From contig JAJFFT010000006.1 in NCBI GenBank assembly GCA_021776525.1, positions 62,001 to 126,000 of the forward strand: a DNA stretch of 64,000 bases. Direction: 5' to 3'. Under the pieces are notes generated by a model. The model was not told where the DNA came from. It searched no databases and saw only the letters and a list, made by a program, of their open reading frames with translations. This stretch comes from Robiginitomaculum sp. Its GTDB lineage: Bacteria > Pseudomonadota > Alphaproteobacteria > Caulobacterales > Maricaulaceae. Of this stretch, positions 24,458 through 32,638 are shown piece after piece (the stretch's first letter is position 1; each line of letters begins with the position of its first letter). Position numbers and translations under genes: made by a program.

Positions 24458-25135
24458 CTATCCGCGCGGCCCGAACAGAGCCGTGCCAACGCGCACATGG
24501 CTGGCTCCAAAGGTAATCGCCGTTTCAAAATCGTGGCTCATACCCATGGACAACGCATCAAGGCCGTTACGGGTGGCCAGTTGGCGCAAAAAGGCAAAAT
24601 GCATGGCTGGCTCTTCGCCCATGGGGGGAATGCACATCAAACCCTTTGGCTCAAATTCATAGGTCTTGCGCAGATCAGCAATAAAGTCGTCCAGAGCATC
24701 CGGTAAAACCCCGGCCTTTTGCGGCTCTTCGCCAGTATTAACCTGAACAAACAGATCCGGCCGCCGGCCCGCTTTGTCCATGGCCGTGGCCAGCGAGGCC
24801 GCCAATTTGGGCCGGTCCAGGGTCTCGATCACATCAAACAATTTGACCGCGTCCAGCGCCTTATTGGTCTGCAAGGGGCCGATCAGATGCAGGCGCAAAC
24901 CCGGCACATGGCCAACATGGTCCTGCCAGTGCGTTTGTGCCTCCTGTACCCGGTTTTCACCATAAACCAATTGCCCGGTTTCCAGCATGGCATCGATACG
25001 TGCCTGTGGTTGCTGTTTGGAGACCGCGACAAGCGTGATAGCCTCGCCATCACGGCCTGCGGCTTTGGCGGCGGCGTTCAGACGGGCCAACACATCGGTG
25101 CGACGTTCGGCAATATTGGGTAATGATTGAGTCAT
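24458..25135 (-). CDS. YggS/PROSC-family PLP-binding protein
   Basis: A 225-residue pyridoxal-phosphate homeostasis protein. The PLP-Lys sits in ITLVAVSKQQP (about residue 40), and YGENRVQEAQTHW, HLIGPLQTNKA, VNTGEEPQKAGV and LSMGMSHDFETAI are all family blocks. YggS has no catalytic activity; it binds PLP and balances amino-acid and vitamin B6 pools. GGAGG stands 5 bases upstream of the ATG, inside the coding region of the divergent thiE-like gene; the two ATGs share two bases (CATG). Confidence 0.95.
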   Translation of the reverse strand: MTQSLPNIAERRTDVLARLNAAAKAAGRDGEAITLVAVSKQQPQARIDAMLETGQLVYGENRVQEAQTHWQDHVGHVPGLRLHLIGPLQTNKALDAVKLFDVIETLDRPKLAASLATAMDKAGRRPDLFVQVNTGEEPQKAGVLPDALDDFIADLRKTYEFEPKGLMCIPPMGEEPAMHFAFLRQLATRNGLDALSMGMSHDFETAITFGASHVRVGTALFGPRG

Positions 25136-25757
25136 GACAACCTCCCCCTATACCGGCTACGCGGCGCTCGCAAGAGAGGCACAGGCAATTGCCGAGGCGG
25201 CGCCGCATCAGACACAGGAACTGGACGCTTTGGTGGTCATGACCGACCCGGTGCGCTTGCCAGACCCGGTGCATCTGGCGCAACACTTGCCCCGACCATG
25301 CACACTGGTTTATCGGCATTTCGGCAACCCTGAGGCTGGCCAGATCACCGCGAAGGCCAGCGCCATTTGCGCGGCGCGCGGCCTTAAATTTTTAATCTCA
25401 TGCGACAGTGGCCTGCCGCCGGATCAAAAGACCGGCGTACATTTTCCCGAAAAATCACATAAGGCCATTGCCGGTTGGCGGGTCGCCATGCCAGGCCGGG
25501 TTTTTACTGCGGCGGCCCATACCCAACAGAGCGCGCAATACGCCCTGTCTGCGGGTGCCGATGCGGTTTTTTTATCGCCGGTCTTTGACACCCGGTGCGA
25601 TGGCGCATGCCCCGCACTGGGTGTTGATCGCTTTACCAGCCTTGCCCGTTCCATCGCCGGTCCGGTTTATGCCCTAGGGGGCATCAATGCCAAAAATGCA
25701 GCTTTATTAAGCGGCGTCGCCGCAGGTATAGCCGTGGTCAGTGCAATTTCAGCTTAG
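25134..25757 (+). CDS. ThiE/TenI-like protein, degenerate
   Basis: A 207-residue TIM-barrel protein of the thiamine-phosphate-synthase superfamily. LVVMTDPVRLPDPVHLAQHLPR, GADAVFLSPVFDTR and YALGGINAKNAALLSG correspond to ThiE blocks. Catalytic positions diverge: the ThiE pattern QIRLK reads VYRHFG, and the NDRADLA block reads SCDSGLP, so thiamine-phosphate synthesis is doubtful; a canonical ThiE is encoded at 43895. Start assignment: the ATG at 25134 overlaps the yggS ATG head-to-head and lacks a clear Shine-Dalgarno, but the N-terminal helix is usual for this alphaproteobacterial subfamily. It overlaps ptsH by four bases at the 3' ends. Confidence 0.8.
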   Translation: MTTSPYTGYAALAREAQAIAEAAPHQTQELDALVVMTDPVRLPDPVHLAQHLPRPCTLVYRHFGNPEAGQITAKASAICAARGLKFLISCDSGLPPDQKTGVHFPEKSHKAIAGWRVAMPGRVFTAAAHTQQSAQYALSAGADAVFLSPVFDTRCDGACPALGVDRFTSLARSIAGPVYALGGINAKNAALLSGVAAGIAVVSAISA

Positions 25758-26065
25758 GTTTCGCCAAACCCATCGGCCACCAGAGCGCACAGGGCCTGCA
25801 CTGCCGCGGCGGCATCCGGTCCTTGGGCGCTGATGGTGAGGTTGGTCCCCTTGGCCGCGGCCAGCATCAAAAGTTCCATAATGGAATCCGCAGATACGCT
25901 GCGCCCACCAGTGCCAACCTCGACCGCTGCGTCAAAATCACGAGCGCAGGTAACAAAGCGTGCCGAAGCACGGGCGTGCAGCCCCCTGGCATTGGGAATA
26001 ATAACATCTTGCGAGAGAGCAGCGGCCTTTTCATCGCGCGCCGGGGTTTGGTCATCATTGCCCAT
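25754..26065 (-). CDS. ptsH: HPr-family phosphocarrier protein
   Basis: A 103-residue HPr/NPr with about 18 extra N-terminal residues. Phosphorylatable His30 is in ARGLHARAS and the regulatory Ser61 is in SADSIMELLMLAA, corresponding to His15 and Ser46 of classical HPr. In alphaproteobacteria it belongs to the nitrogen PTS (EI-Ntr to HPr to EIIA). It overlaps the EIIA gene by 11 bases. The Ser-kinase gene hprK, usually next to it, is not found here. Confidence 0.95.
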   Translation of the reverse strand: MGNDDQTPARDEKAAALSQDVIIPNARGLHARASARFVTCARDFDAAVEVGTGGRSVSADSIMELLMLAAAKGTNLTISAQGPDAAAAVQALCALVADGFGET

Positions 26066-26456
26066 GAGTGATGGCCGATCCCAGAGCGATATAGCGTGAT
26101 CCGGCTTCCAGACCTTGTGCCGCCAGCTCAGCCAACGTGGCTGTGTCGCGCGCCTCGGCGATTTTGATCAACATCGGCAGGTTAACCCCGGCCAGCACCT
26201 CGACCTTGTCTTTATCCAGAAGAGACAGCGCCAAATTTGATGGCGTACCGCCAAACATATCCGTCAGAATCAACACCCCGTCGCCGGTATCTGTGGCTCG
26301 TATTGCTTCGGCAATATCAGTACGGCGACGGTCCATGTCCTCGTCGGCACCAATACAAATGCTTTGCGTGTTATCCTGTGCGCCCACCACATGTTCCATG
26401 GCCGCGATAAATTCGCGGGCCAATAACCCATGGGTTACAACAACCAGTCCGATCAT
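26055..26456 (-). CDS. PTS EIIA component, mannose/fructose family
   Basis: A 133-residue EIIA of the Man type. His9 in VVVTHGLLA is the phospho-acceptor; VLILTDMFGGTPSNLALSLL is the family core block. In alphaproteobacteria this soluble EIIA works without a sugar permease, in a regulatory chain with HPr and ptsN. The ATG at 26456 is used; an upstream GTG at 26468 would add four residues. Between this start and the chvG stop there are only about 80 bases, so no hprK or rapZ intervenes. Confidence 0.93.
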   Translation of the reverse strand: MIGLVVVTHGLLAREFIAAMEHVVGAQDNTQSICIGADEDMDRRRTDIAEAIRATDTGDGVLILTDMFGGTPSNLALSLLDKDKVEVLAGVNLPMLIKIAEARDTATLAELAAQGLEAGSRYIALGSAITHGQ

Positions 26457-26535
26457 GAGGCACCCCACTTCGCCTGCAAAAAACCGCTCTTTACAAGAAT
26501 CTATCTAACCGCATGATGCAAGCCATGCAAAGGGT

Positions 26536-28170
26536 TTATGTCCGCATATCTGTAGGAAGTTCGACCACAAAGCGCGCCCCGGTCGGCCCGGCCTGATCCG
26601 CGCCGTTTTGTGCGGACGGTGTCTGGCGGTTTTCGGCCCAGATGCGACCCTTGTGGGCGGTGCAGATTTGCCGGGCTATGGCCAGGCCCAGACCAGAATG
26701 TGCGCCAAAATTTTCTGACTTTGGGCGGTCCGTGTAGAATCGTTTGAAAATATTATCCAGACTTTCTTCGGGTACACCCGGCCCCTGATCCTCGACAATG
26801 ATGCGCACCGTGCCAAACTCGTCCGCATCATTATGTACGCCCGGCTCCAGACGCACATGGACCTTGCCGCCCTTGGGACTAAAGGTGCGGGCATTATCAA
26901 TCAGGTTTTGAAAAACCCGCGCCAGGGCATCTTCTGATCCGTAAATAATCTCTGGCGTTTGCGGGGCAATATCCAGCACAACCGGGGTGTTCACCCGTGT
27001 GCCATGACCATAACCGGAGACAATATTTCCCAGCAGTTTGCGGACGTCCACCGGTTCAGCCCGGCGACGGGCAAGGTCTGCATCAAGACGGGAATAGGCC
27101 GAAATATCGGTAATCATCCGATTGAGACGCTGCACATCATTTTGCAGAATTTTCAATAGCTTGGCCCGCTGGGCCGGGTCTTTGATGGCCGGCAGGGTTT
27201 CCACAACACTCTGGATGGATGTCAACGGATTTTTAATTTCGTGCGCCACGTCGGCGGCAAAGCTTTCAATCGCCCCAAGGCGGTCGTAAAGCGCCGCCGT
27301 CATGGCTTCGAATGCCAGTGATAAATCGCCAATTTCATCACGCCGACCAGACAAGTCCGGCATGGTGCGGTGTGGCCCGCCGCGGCGAATATGCTCTGCG
27401 GCACGCGCCAGTTTGCGAATCGGCCGGGCGATAAAAATCGTCAGCAGCGCCGATGATAAAAGCGTCACCAGCACAGCCACCAGAATAAATGGCACCAGAG
27501 CCCGGCGCTCTGCAGCGATAATGGCATCCACATCACCGGATTCAACCGTGACTACGCCCAGCACAGCGACCACCCGCTGTACCGGGACAGAAACCGATAC
27601 CAGCCGTTTGCCGTTACCGCCAATGCGTTCGCCCGCCACCGCTTCGCCCAACAGCGCCAGACTGACCTCTTCGGATATGGTGCGGGTGTAATCGCCAATA
27701 CTGCGTTTGAAGGGTGGCAGATCTCGTACTGTATCTACAAATTGTATCATGGCGGCTTGTGCCCGCTCGATCATGCCATGAGGTTTTGGCAAAGGTGCCA
27801 ACGGGTCAACGCGCACCCGGTCCAGCAAAATGGCGCTGTCGGCCACTATACCGCCCTGGGCATCAAACAGGCGGACCCGTGTTGCCTGATCAGCCAGATA
27901 CAGGCTGCTCATCACCGAGCTGGCACGGGGCACGTCCAGTGTCGGTGTAGGCTCGCCATAGGTGGCGGCCTCTTCCAGCACCCCGGCGATCAGTTCGGCC
28001 TGAGAGCGTAAATTGGCGATCCGTGCCTCGATCAACCCCTCGCGCATTTGATCAAGCACCAGAACACCGGCCAGCAGCACGAACAGCCCAGCCAGATTAG
28101 CCAGCAGAATTTGTGCAGAAAGACGCGACCAGGCCCGCGGGTGACGACGATGCGGGGCCTGGGTGGTCAT
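26536..28170 (-). CDS. chvG: Sensor histidine kinase ChvG (ExoS family)
   Basis: A 544-residue inner-membrane kinase. TM1 (about 22-42), a periplasmic stimulus-sensing domain with TRVRLFDAQGGIVADSAIL, TM2 (about 230-250), a HAMP linker, the H-box VAHEIKNPLTSIQ, then HATPase with N-box VFQNLIDNARTF, DQGPGVPEE and HSGLGLAIARQI. All catalytic motifs are intact. ChvG responds to acid/envelope signals in Agrobacterium and Sinorhizobium with ChvI. The start shares one base with the chvI stop (TAATG). Confidence 0.94.
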   Translation of the reverse strand: MTTQAPHRRHPRAWSRLSAQILLANLAGLFVLLAGVLVLDQMREGLIEARIANLRSQAELIAGVLEEAATYGEPTPTLDVPRASSVMSSLYLADQATRVRLFDAQGGIVADSAILLDRVRVDPLAPLPKPHGMIERAQAAMIQFVDTVRDLPPFKRSIGDYTRTISEEVSLALLGEAVAGERIGGNGKRLVSVSVPVQRVVAVLGVVTVESGDVDAIIAAERRALVPFILVAVLVTLLSSALLTIFIARPIRKLARAAEHIRRGGPHRTMPDLSGRRDEIGDLSLAFEAMTAALYDRLGAIESFAADVAHEIKNPLTSIQSVVETLPAIKDPAQRAKLLKILQNDVQRLNRMITDISAYSRLDADLARRRAEPVDVRKLLGNIVSGYGHGTRVNTPVVLDIAPQTPEIIYGSEDALARVFQNLIDNARTFSPKGGKVHVRLEPGVHNDADEFGTVRIIVEDQGPGVPEESLDNIFKRFYTDRPKSENFGAHSGLGLAIARQICTAHKGRIWAENRQTPSAQNGADQAGPTGARFVVELPTDMRT

Positions 28171-28868
28171 TAGGCGGTATAGCGGTAGCCGACGCCATAG
28201 AGTGTTTCGATGGAATCGAAACTGCTATCAACAACGCGGAATTTTTTACGCAGGCGCTTGATGTGCGAATCGATGGTGCGGTCATCGACATAAATCTGAT
28301 CATCATACGCCGCATCCATCAGCTGATCGCGGCTTTTGACATAACCTGGACGCTGGGCCAGTGCCTGTAAGATCAAAAACTCGGTCACCGTCAGACGTAC
28401 CGGCTTGCCATCCCACAAACAGGCATGGCGATTGGGGTCCAGCGTCAGTTGGCCACGAACCACCACTTTTTGATCCCCCTCTTCAGAGGTTTCATCGCCC
28501 ATATCGCCTTGCGAGCGGCGCAAAATGGCCTTGATCCGGCTGGCCAAAAGCCGTTGTGAAAATGGCTTGGTGACATAATCATCGGCCCCCAGATTAAGTC
28601 CCAGAGCCTCGTCAATTTCATCGTCTTTGGAGGTCAGAAAGATCACGGGCATGTTTGAGCTCTGGCGCAAACGGCGCAATAATTCCATGCCATCCATACG
28701 CGGCATTTTTACATCCAGTATGGCCAGCTCCGGCGGACGAGCCGTCAGCCCGCTGAGCGCCGTTGCCCCATCATGGTATGTCTGAACCTGATAGCCCTCG
28801 CCCTCCAGAAACATGGAGACCGAAGTCAGGATATTTTCGTCATCGTCAACAAGTGCAATTGTGGTCAT
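28170..28868 (-). CDS. chvI: Response regulator ChvI
   Basis: A 232-residue OmpR-family regulator. Receiver: acidic residues 8-10, phospho-acceptor Asp52 in AILDVKMP, Thr79, Lys101 in VTKPF. C-terminal winged helix: [29 protein letters not shown] and [15 protein letters not shown], typical of ChvI. The ATG at 28868 is the proper start; upstream codons are not conserved. It is divergent from a large uncharacterised gene across 143 bases; in many relatives pckA occupies that divergent position. Confidence 0.95.
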   Translation of the reverse strand: MTTIALVDDDENILTSVSMFLEGEGYQVQTYHDGATALSGLTARPPELAILDVKMPRMDGMELLRRLRQSSNMPVIFLTSKDDEIDEALGLNLGADDYVTKPFSQRLLASRIKAILRRSQGDMGDETSEEGDQKVVVRGQLTLDPNRHACLWDGKPVRLTVTEFLILQALAQRPGYVKSRDQLMDAAYDDQIYVDDRTIDSHIKRLRKKFRVVDSSFDSIETLYGVGYRYTA

Positions 28869-29011
28869 GGGGACTCCCTTGGTCTGAGCATAGCTATTTA
28901 GGTCCCCCTTTCCTAGACACAAAGCTGGACAGAAAGCGGGCCAAATTGCGGCCTTCACCAGACCTTAAAGGATTAAGGTTAATCTGGCCCCTTCAAATCG
29001 GGGACATTTGG

Positions 29012-30682
29012 ATGAGCACGGACATACATTTCGAGATTTTTGTCAAAAAAAACCGCAAAGCCGGGTGGTATCTTCATCAGGCCACACCATCGCGGCAAGA
29101 CGCCTTAGATATAGCCAAGCGCCAGCTTCCCACCATGCCCAAAGGTTCTGTACGGGTGACCAAAGAGTCCTTTGACGAGGCACAAAACTCTTTCCTGACG
29201 GTCACCATTTTTGAAGAAGGCGAAGAGCGCCACAAACGCCAGATCCGCGCCGACAACAAAATGGAACCGACCTGTAATTCCCCCGATGACCTATATTCAG
29301 TGCACACACGGCGTACATTGGGGCGGGCGCTGGCCCCTTGGCTTCGGCAAAACAATATCTGTGCATTGGAACTGTTGCACCGTTCAGACCTTGCGGAAAA
29401 ACTGGCCGCCGCCGGTCATGACCGCCAGCACGCCATCCAGAAAGTTGCCATTGCGCAAGCCGGGGCCATGGAATGTTCGGTTCAACATATCGTCCGCCGG
29501 TTGGGTGAACTGGCCGATACCGCCACAGACCATTTACGCCACGCCCAAAAACAAAATCGTACGATGGATTTTCATAAACGCGGTTATTCTGCAACGCTGG
29601 CCGCTTTGAAGGATTATAAAGAACCCGTTTTCGCCCTTAACTCCGCCTTGGCTTCACGCATGTCGGGTCTGAAAAACTGGCAGGAAAAAATATCATTTTT
29701 GGCCAGTTGTGTCAGTGACGCCCTGGTCGAAGGCGATAATGGCCCCATTGGACTCAGCGCACTTGATGCCTTTCTGGCCGAGATCACCGCATTGCCCCAT
29801 GCATTGGATGCCTGTGCCGGCGGCGAGGAGCTTGGCGATCGTCTGGACCGCATTACCAATATCTTGTGTGGTGACGCACCGGAGAACGCCAGCGACAGTG
29901 CCAGCATGTTGGCGATCGCCATCAGTTCGGGAAAACTTCCTGACACGCAAATTGCCCTGACGACGCGGGTGTTCAAGGATTTGCGGGGGCCGCGCCGGCT
30001 CTATCCTGACCGGTTTGAAGACGAGGTAAGACTGAACCTCTCTTTGGCTCACCGCCTTGTCAAACTGCCCAAGGCCTTGGTTTTGCCTGAACAGCTCAAC
30101 GAAGCCTTTGCAACACGGTCCTCGCGCCTTCTCGAAGCCAGCTCGATCGAGTTGTTGCTGATCTCTGCGGAAAATCCAGGTGCTGAAATTCTGACCTTGT
30201 TGGAGTTTGAGCAAAGCATTGTCGGTGAGCAGAACAAATCCAAGCTGGCCGCATTTTTGCGGGCCATTCTCGGCGCCCACAAGACAGAACGGTGGTTCTG
30301 TGGTGGTGGCAATGCGGTGTTCAAAAGACTGGCCATATGTACGGCAGCGCAAAAAAAGGTCCTGGGCAGCACGTTCAAGGAACACGACAAACATGAGATC
30401 AGCACGGCGCTGGACCGGTTGTGCCTTGAAGCGATCAACGAAAGTAAGGCGTTTGATCAAATTGAAAGCCGCACGGCATCACCCGTTCAAAAGGCCATTG
30501 TGCTCTTGAAACTGCCTGAACAGGGTTTGGTGACCATGGGTAAGTGTGCCGAAGAAGCCAGCCGACGGGCTATGCTTCATTTACGTACCCGCGGCGTCCG
30601 CGATGCCATCAAAAATGACACAACAGGCCAGTTTCAGGAATTAAACGGGCTTTTACAGCGCGCCAAAGCCAAGGCGGCTTAA
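29012..30682 (+). CDS. Uncharacterised 556-residue protein divergent from chvI
   Basis: I do not recognise this family. It starts at ATG 29012 (MSTDIHFEIFVKKNRKAGWY) and has no signal peptide or transmembrane helix, so it should be cytosolic. Residues 1-70 look like a small alpha/beta domain (FEIFVKKN...; ...SFLTVTIFEEG). The rest is predicted mostly helical, rich in Ala/Leu/Lys/Glu, ending with the basic QRAKAKAA. The sequence CGGGNAV near residue 430 is its only small glycine-rich patch. It is not low-complexity and the codon pattern is like its neighbours, so it is a real gene. It shares its upstream region with chvI and converges with nrdB (7 bases apart). Confidence 0.75.
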   Translation: MSTDIHFEIFVKKNRKAGWYLHQATPSRQDALDIAKRQLPTMPKGSVRVTKESFDEAQNSFLTVTIFEEGEERHKRQIRADNKMEPTCNSPDDLYSVHTRRTLGRALAPWLRQNNICALELLHRSDLAEKLAAAGHDRQHAIQKVAIAQAGAMECSVQHIVRRLGELADTATDHLRHAQKQNRTMDFHKRGYSATLAALKDYKEPVFALNSALASRMSGLKNWQEKISFLASCVSDALVEGDNGPIGLSALDAFLAEITALPHALDACAGGEELGDRLDRITNILCGDAPENASDSASMLAIAISSGKLPDTQIALTTRVFKDLRGPRRLYPDRFEDEVRLNLSLAHRLVKLPKALVLPEQLNEAFATRSSRLLEASSIELLLISAENPGAEILTLLEFEQSIVGEQNKSKLAAFLRAILGAHKTERWFCGGGNAVFKRLAICTAAQKKVLGSTFKEHDKHEISTALDRLCLEAINESKAFDQIESRTASPVQKAIVLLKLPEQGLVTMGKCAEEASRRAMLHLRTRGVRDAIKNDTTGQFQELNGLLQRAKAKAA

Positions 30683-30689
30683 GGTCAGC

Positions 30690-31724
30690 CTAAAGCCCGG
30701 ATTCGCCCGCATTCTGGCCCAAACTGCGTTGATCAAACATTGACCAGACACCGTCAGAGCCATGCCATTCGCCTTTAGTGGCCCCCTTGGAATATTCCGT
30801 TGCGCGGGCTTCAAAAAAGTTGGCGTGCTCTACCCCGTTAAGGATTTCGCTAAGCCATGGCAGTGGATGCTTGTTGATCCCGTAAACCGTAGGCAGACCC
30901 AGCTGTCCCAGACGCCAATCGGCGATATAGCGGATATAGCCTTTAATATCAGCGGCATTCATGCCCTCGACCTCGCCCATTTCAAATGCCAGGTCGATAA
31001 ACTTGTCTTCGAGCCCCACCACAGTTTTACAGCAATCGATAATATCGTCGGCCACAGATTTAGTCACACAGCCGGTTTCGCGCGAAAACTCATGATACAT
31101 TTTGATCATGCCCTCACAGTGCAGACTTTCGTCGCGCACTGACCAGGAGACAATCTGCCCCATGCCCTTCATTTTTGAAAAGCGTGGAAAATTCATCAAC
31201 ATGGCGAAAGAGGCAAACAATTGCAGCCCTTCGGTAAATCCGCCAAACATGGCCAGCGAACGGGCGATATCCTCATTGGTATCGGTGCCAAATTCCTGCA
31301 TATAATTGTGCTTGGCGGCCATGCTCTCATATTCCATGAAAGCTGAAAACTCACTGTCCGGCATGCCGATGGTTTCCAGCAAGAGCGCATAGGCGGCAAT
31401 GTGGACGGTCTCCATATTGGAAAACGCCGAGAGCATCATCTTCACCTCTGTAGGCTTAAAGATACAGGCGTAATGCTCCATGTAATTATTGTTCACTTCG
31501 ATATCACCCTGGGTGAAAAAGCGAAAAATCTGGGTCAGCAAATTGCGCTCGCCATCATTAAGGCGCGTCGCCCAGTCAGAGCAATCCTCGCCCAGAGGCA
31601 CCTCTTCGGGCATCCAGTGCACTTGCTGTTGCTTTTGCCAGAAATCATAAGCCCAGGGATAACGAAACGGCTTGTAAGCAAAGGACGGCGTCAACAGCCC
31701 TGGCAAAGAAGATGGTTTGTTCAT
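30690..31724 (-). CDS. nrdB: Class Ia ribonucleotide reductase, beta subunit
   Basis: A 344-residue R2 protein housing the di-iron/tyrosyl-radical cofactor. Ligands visible include Asp74 (TQGDIEVN), Glu105 and His108 in SNMETVHIAAY, with Tyr112 as the probable radical residue, and further Glu/His in FGGFTEGLQLF and SVRDESLHCEGM. The C-terminal tail SMFDQRSLGQNAGESGL should bind the alpha subunit. nrdA is not in the window. The upstream region has NrdR- and DnaA-like sites (see 31760-31819), consistent with cell-cycle or dNTP control. Confidence 0.95.
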   Translation of the reverse strand: MNKPSSLPGLLTPSFAYKPFRYPWAYDFWQKQQQVHWMPEEVPLGEDCSDWATRLNDGERNLLTQIFRFFTQGDIEVNNNYMEHYACIFKPTEVKMMLSAFSNMETVHIAAYALLLETIGMPDSEFSAFMEYESMAAKHNYMQEFGTDTNEDIARSLAMFGGFTEGLQLFASFAMLMNFPRFSKMKGMGQIVSWSVRDESLHCEGMIKMYHEFSRETGCVTKSVADDIIDCCKTVVGLEDKFIDLAFEMGEVEGMNAADIKGYIRYIADWRLGQLGLPTVYGINKHPLPWLSEILNGVEHANFFEARATEYSKGATKGEWHGSDGVWSMFDQRSLGQNAGESGL

Positions 31725-31759
31725 TACAATAAGCCCCTGCGATTCATATCATGCGTGCA

Positions 31760-31819
31760 CCCCAACATATTGGGCTTAAAGCGGCGTTAACCACAAGGGG
31801 CTGTGTGTTCTTATCCACA
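31760..31819. promoter_or_regulatory. Candidate NrdR boxes and DnaA-like boxes upstream of nrdB
   Basis: At 31760-31775, CCCCAACATATTGGGC fits the core of the NrdR box (CwAtATaTwG) with one mismatch. At 31791-31806, exactly 31 bases on, CCACAAGGGGCTGTGT has NrdR-like arms but a poor centre. NrdR boxes usually come in pairs about 31 bases apart. In the same segment TTATCCACA (31811-31819) is a perfect DnaA box and TTAACCACA (31787-31795) is one mismatch from it. Confidence 0.5.
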
Positions 31820-31869
31820 GATTAGCGTAGCCACGCATGAAAATTTTGCACGTCGCGGGCCGGCCAAAG

Positions 31870-32049
31870 CTATCTGTAGGCTCTCCAGATGCTAAAAATC
31901 ATCCCCAGCGCCACACCGGCACCAATGCCGGCACCCATAGAAACATCAGGGCCAGCACCGACCGCCGCACCTATCCCGACAAAAATAGGAAACCATGGAG
32001 AGAACGGCTTTTTGTCACAAAATGTTTTTACAGATTTGCGAAAATTCAT
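31870..32049 (-). CDS. Small glycine-rich membrane protein, unknown function
   Basis: A 59-residue frame from ATG 32049 with GAGGA well placed upstream. After a basic N-terminus (MNFRKSVKTFCDKK) comes one long hydrophobic, glycine-rich segment (FVGIGAAVGAGPDVSMGAG..., then GAGVALGMIFSIW), probably one or two short membrane helices with small-residue packing faces. I do not recognise a family. Its good start signal and consistent composition suggest a real gene. It lies upstream of nrdB on the same strand. Confidence 0.55.
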   Translation of the reverse strand: MNFRKSVKTFCDKKPFSPWFPIFVGIGAAVGAGPDVSMGAGIGAGVALGMIFSIWRAYR

Positions 32050-32132
32050 ATTCTTTTCCTCACCCGTTAAGAGATAAATCCAACGCACTGGCATGCCGGT
32101 ATTGTATTTGCTTAGCCGTTGCGGTGCCCGCG

Positions 32133-32552
32133 TTAAAACAGTTTGAGCAATTCGTTGACCACCAAAGTACCCAGTGCGACAGATGAGAGCATGAACAGTG
32201 CCCAGCGGTGCATGACCTTGTGATAGGTGCATTGCACCAAAGAGTGCAGCACACGAAGACCGACATAGGCCCAGGCCGCATAAACGGCCACGACGTCCAC
32301 ATGCCCCATGGCGGCGATAGCCAGTGCGGATGCATAAAACAAAGGTGGTTGTTCAAGAAGGTGATTATAATTATCAGCAATCTGGCGTACTTTAAGTGGA
32401 ATTTTAGTCGACAGATCGCCTTCCAATGCGTCTTGCGGATCGATCTTGGCTTTGCTCATTGCCGGTATCCGGGTCGCATAAAGCCAGACCAGGATAATCA
32501 TCGTCCACCCGGCCAGCACCATAACCGGCGTCAGTAATTCAACAGCACCCAT
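32133..32552 (-). CDS. MAPEG-family membrane protein
   Basis: A 139-residue protein with four hydrophobic helices and the MAPEG pattern: an N-terminal helix (VELLTPVMVLAGWTMIILVWLY), DNYNHLLEQPPLFYASALAIA, and ...YVGLRVLHSLVQCTYHKVMHRW. Eukaryotic MAPEG proteins conjugate glutathione or make eicosanoids; bacterial members are mostly uncharacterised. GAGGAG stands 8 bases before ATG 32552; the ATG two codons earlier would leave almost no spacing. Confidence 0.9.
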   Translation of the reverse strand: MGAVELLTPVMVLAGWTMIILVWLYATRIPAMSKAKIDPQDALEGDLSTKIPLKVRQIADNYNHLLEQPPLFYASALAIAAMGHVDVVAVYAAWAYVGLRVLHSLVQCTYHKVMHRWALFMLSSVALGTLVVNELLKLF

Positions 32553-32638
32553 AATCATTCTCCTCTTTTTCTAAGAAGGTATCATAAGGAGCAGGCCCGA
32601 TGCGACAAGCCACAAAGTTAAAATGTTGGGTTTTTCTA

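Noticed and set aside
29693-30460. A 255-codon open frame on the minus strand inside the 556-residue gene.
   Set aside because: It is antisense to a longer, better-composed frame, has no start signal, and its residues (many Gln, Arg, Phe) look like a shadow of the opposite codons.
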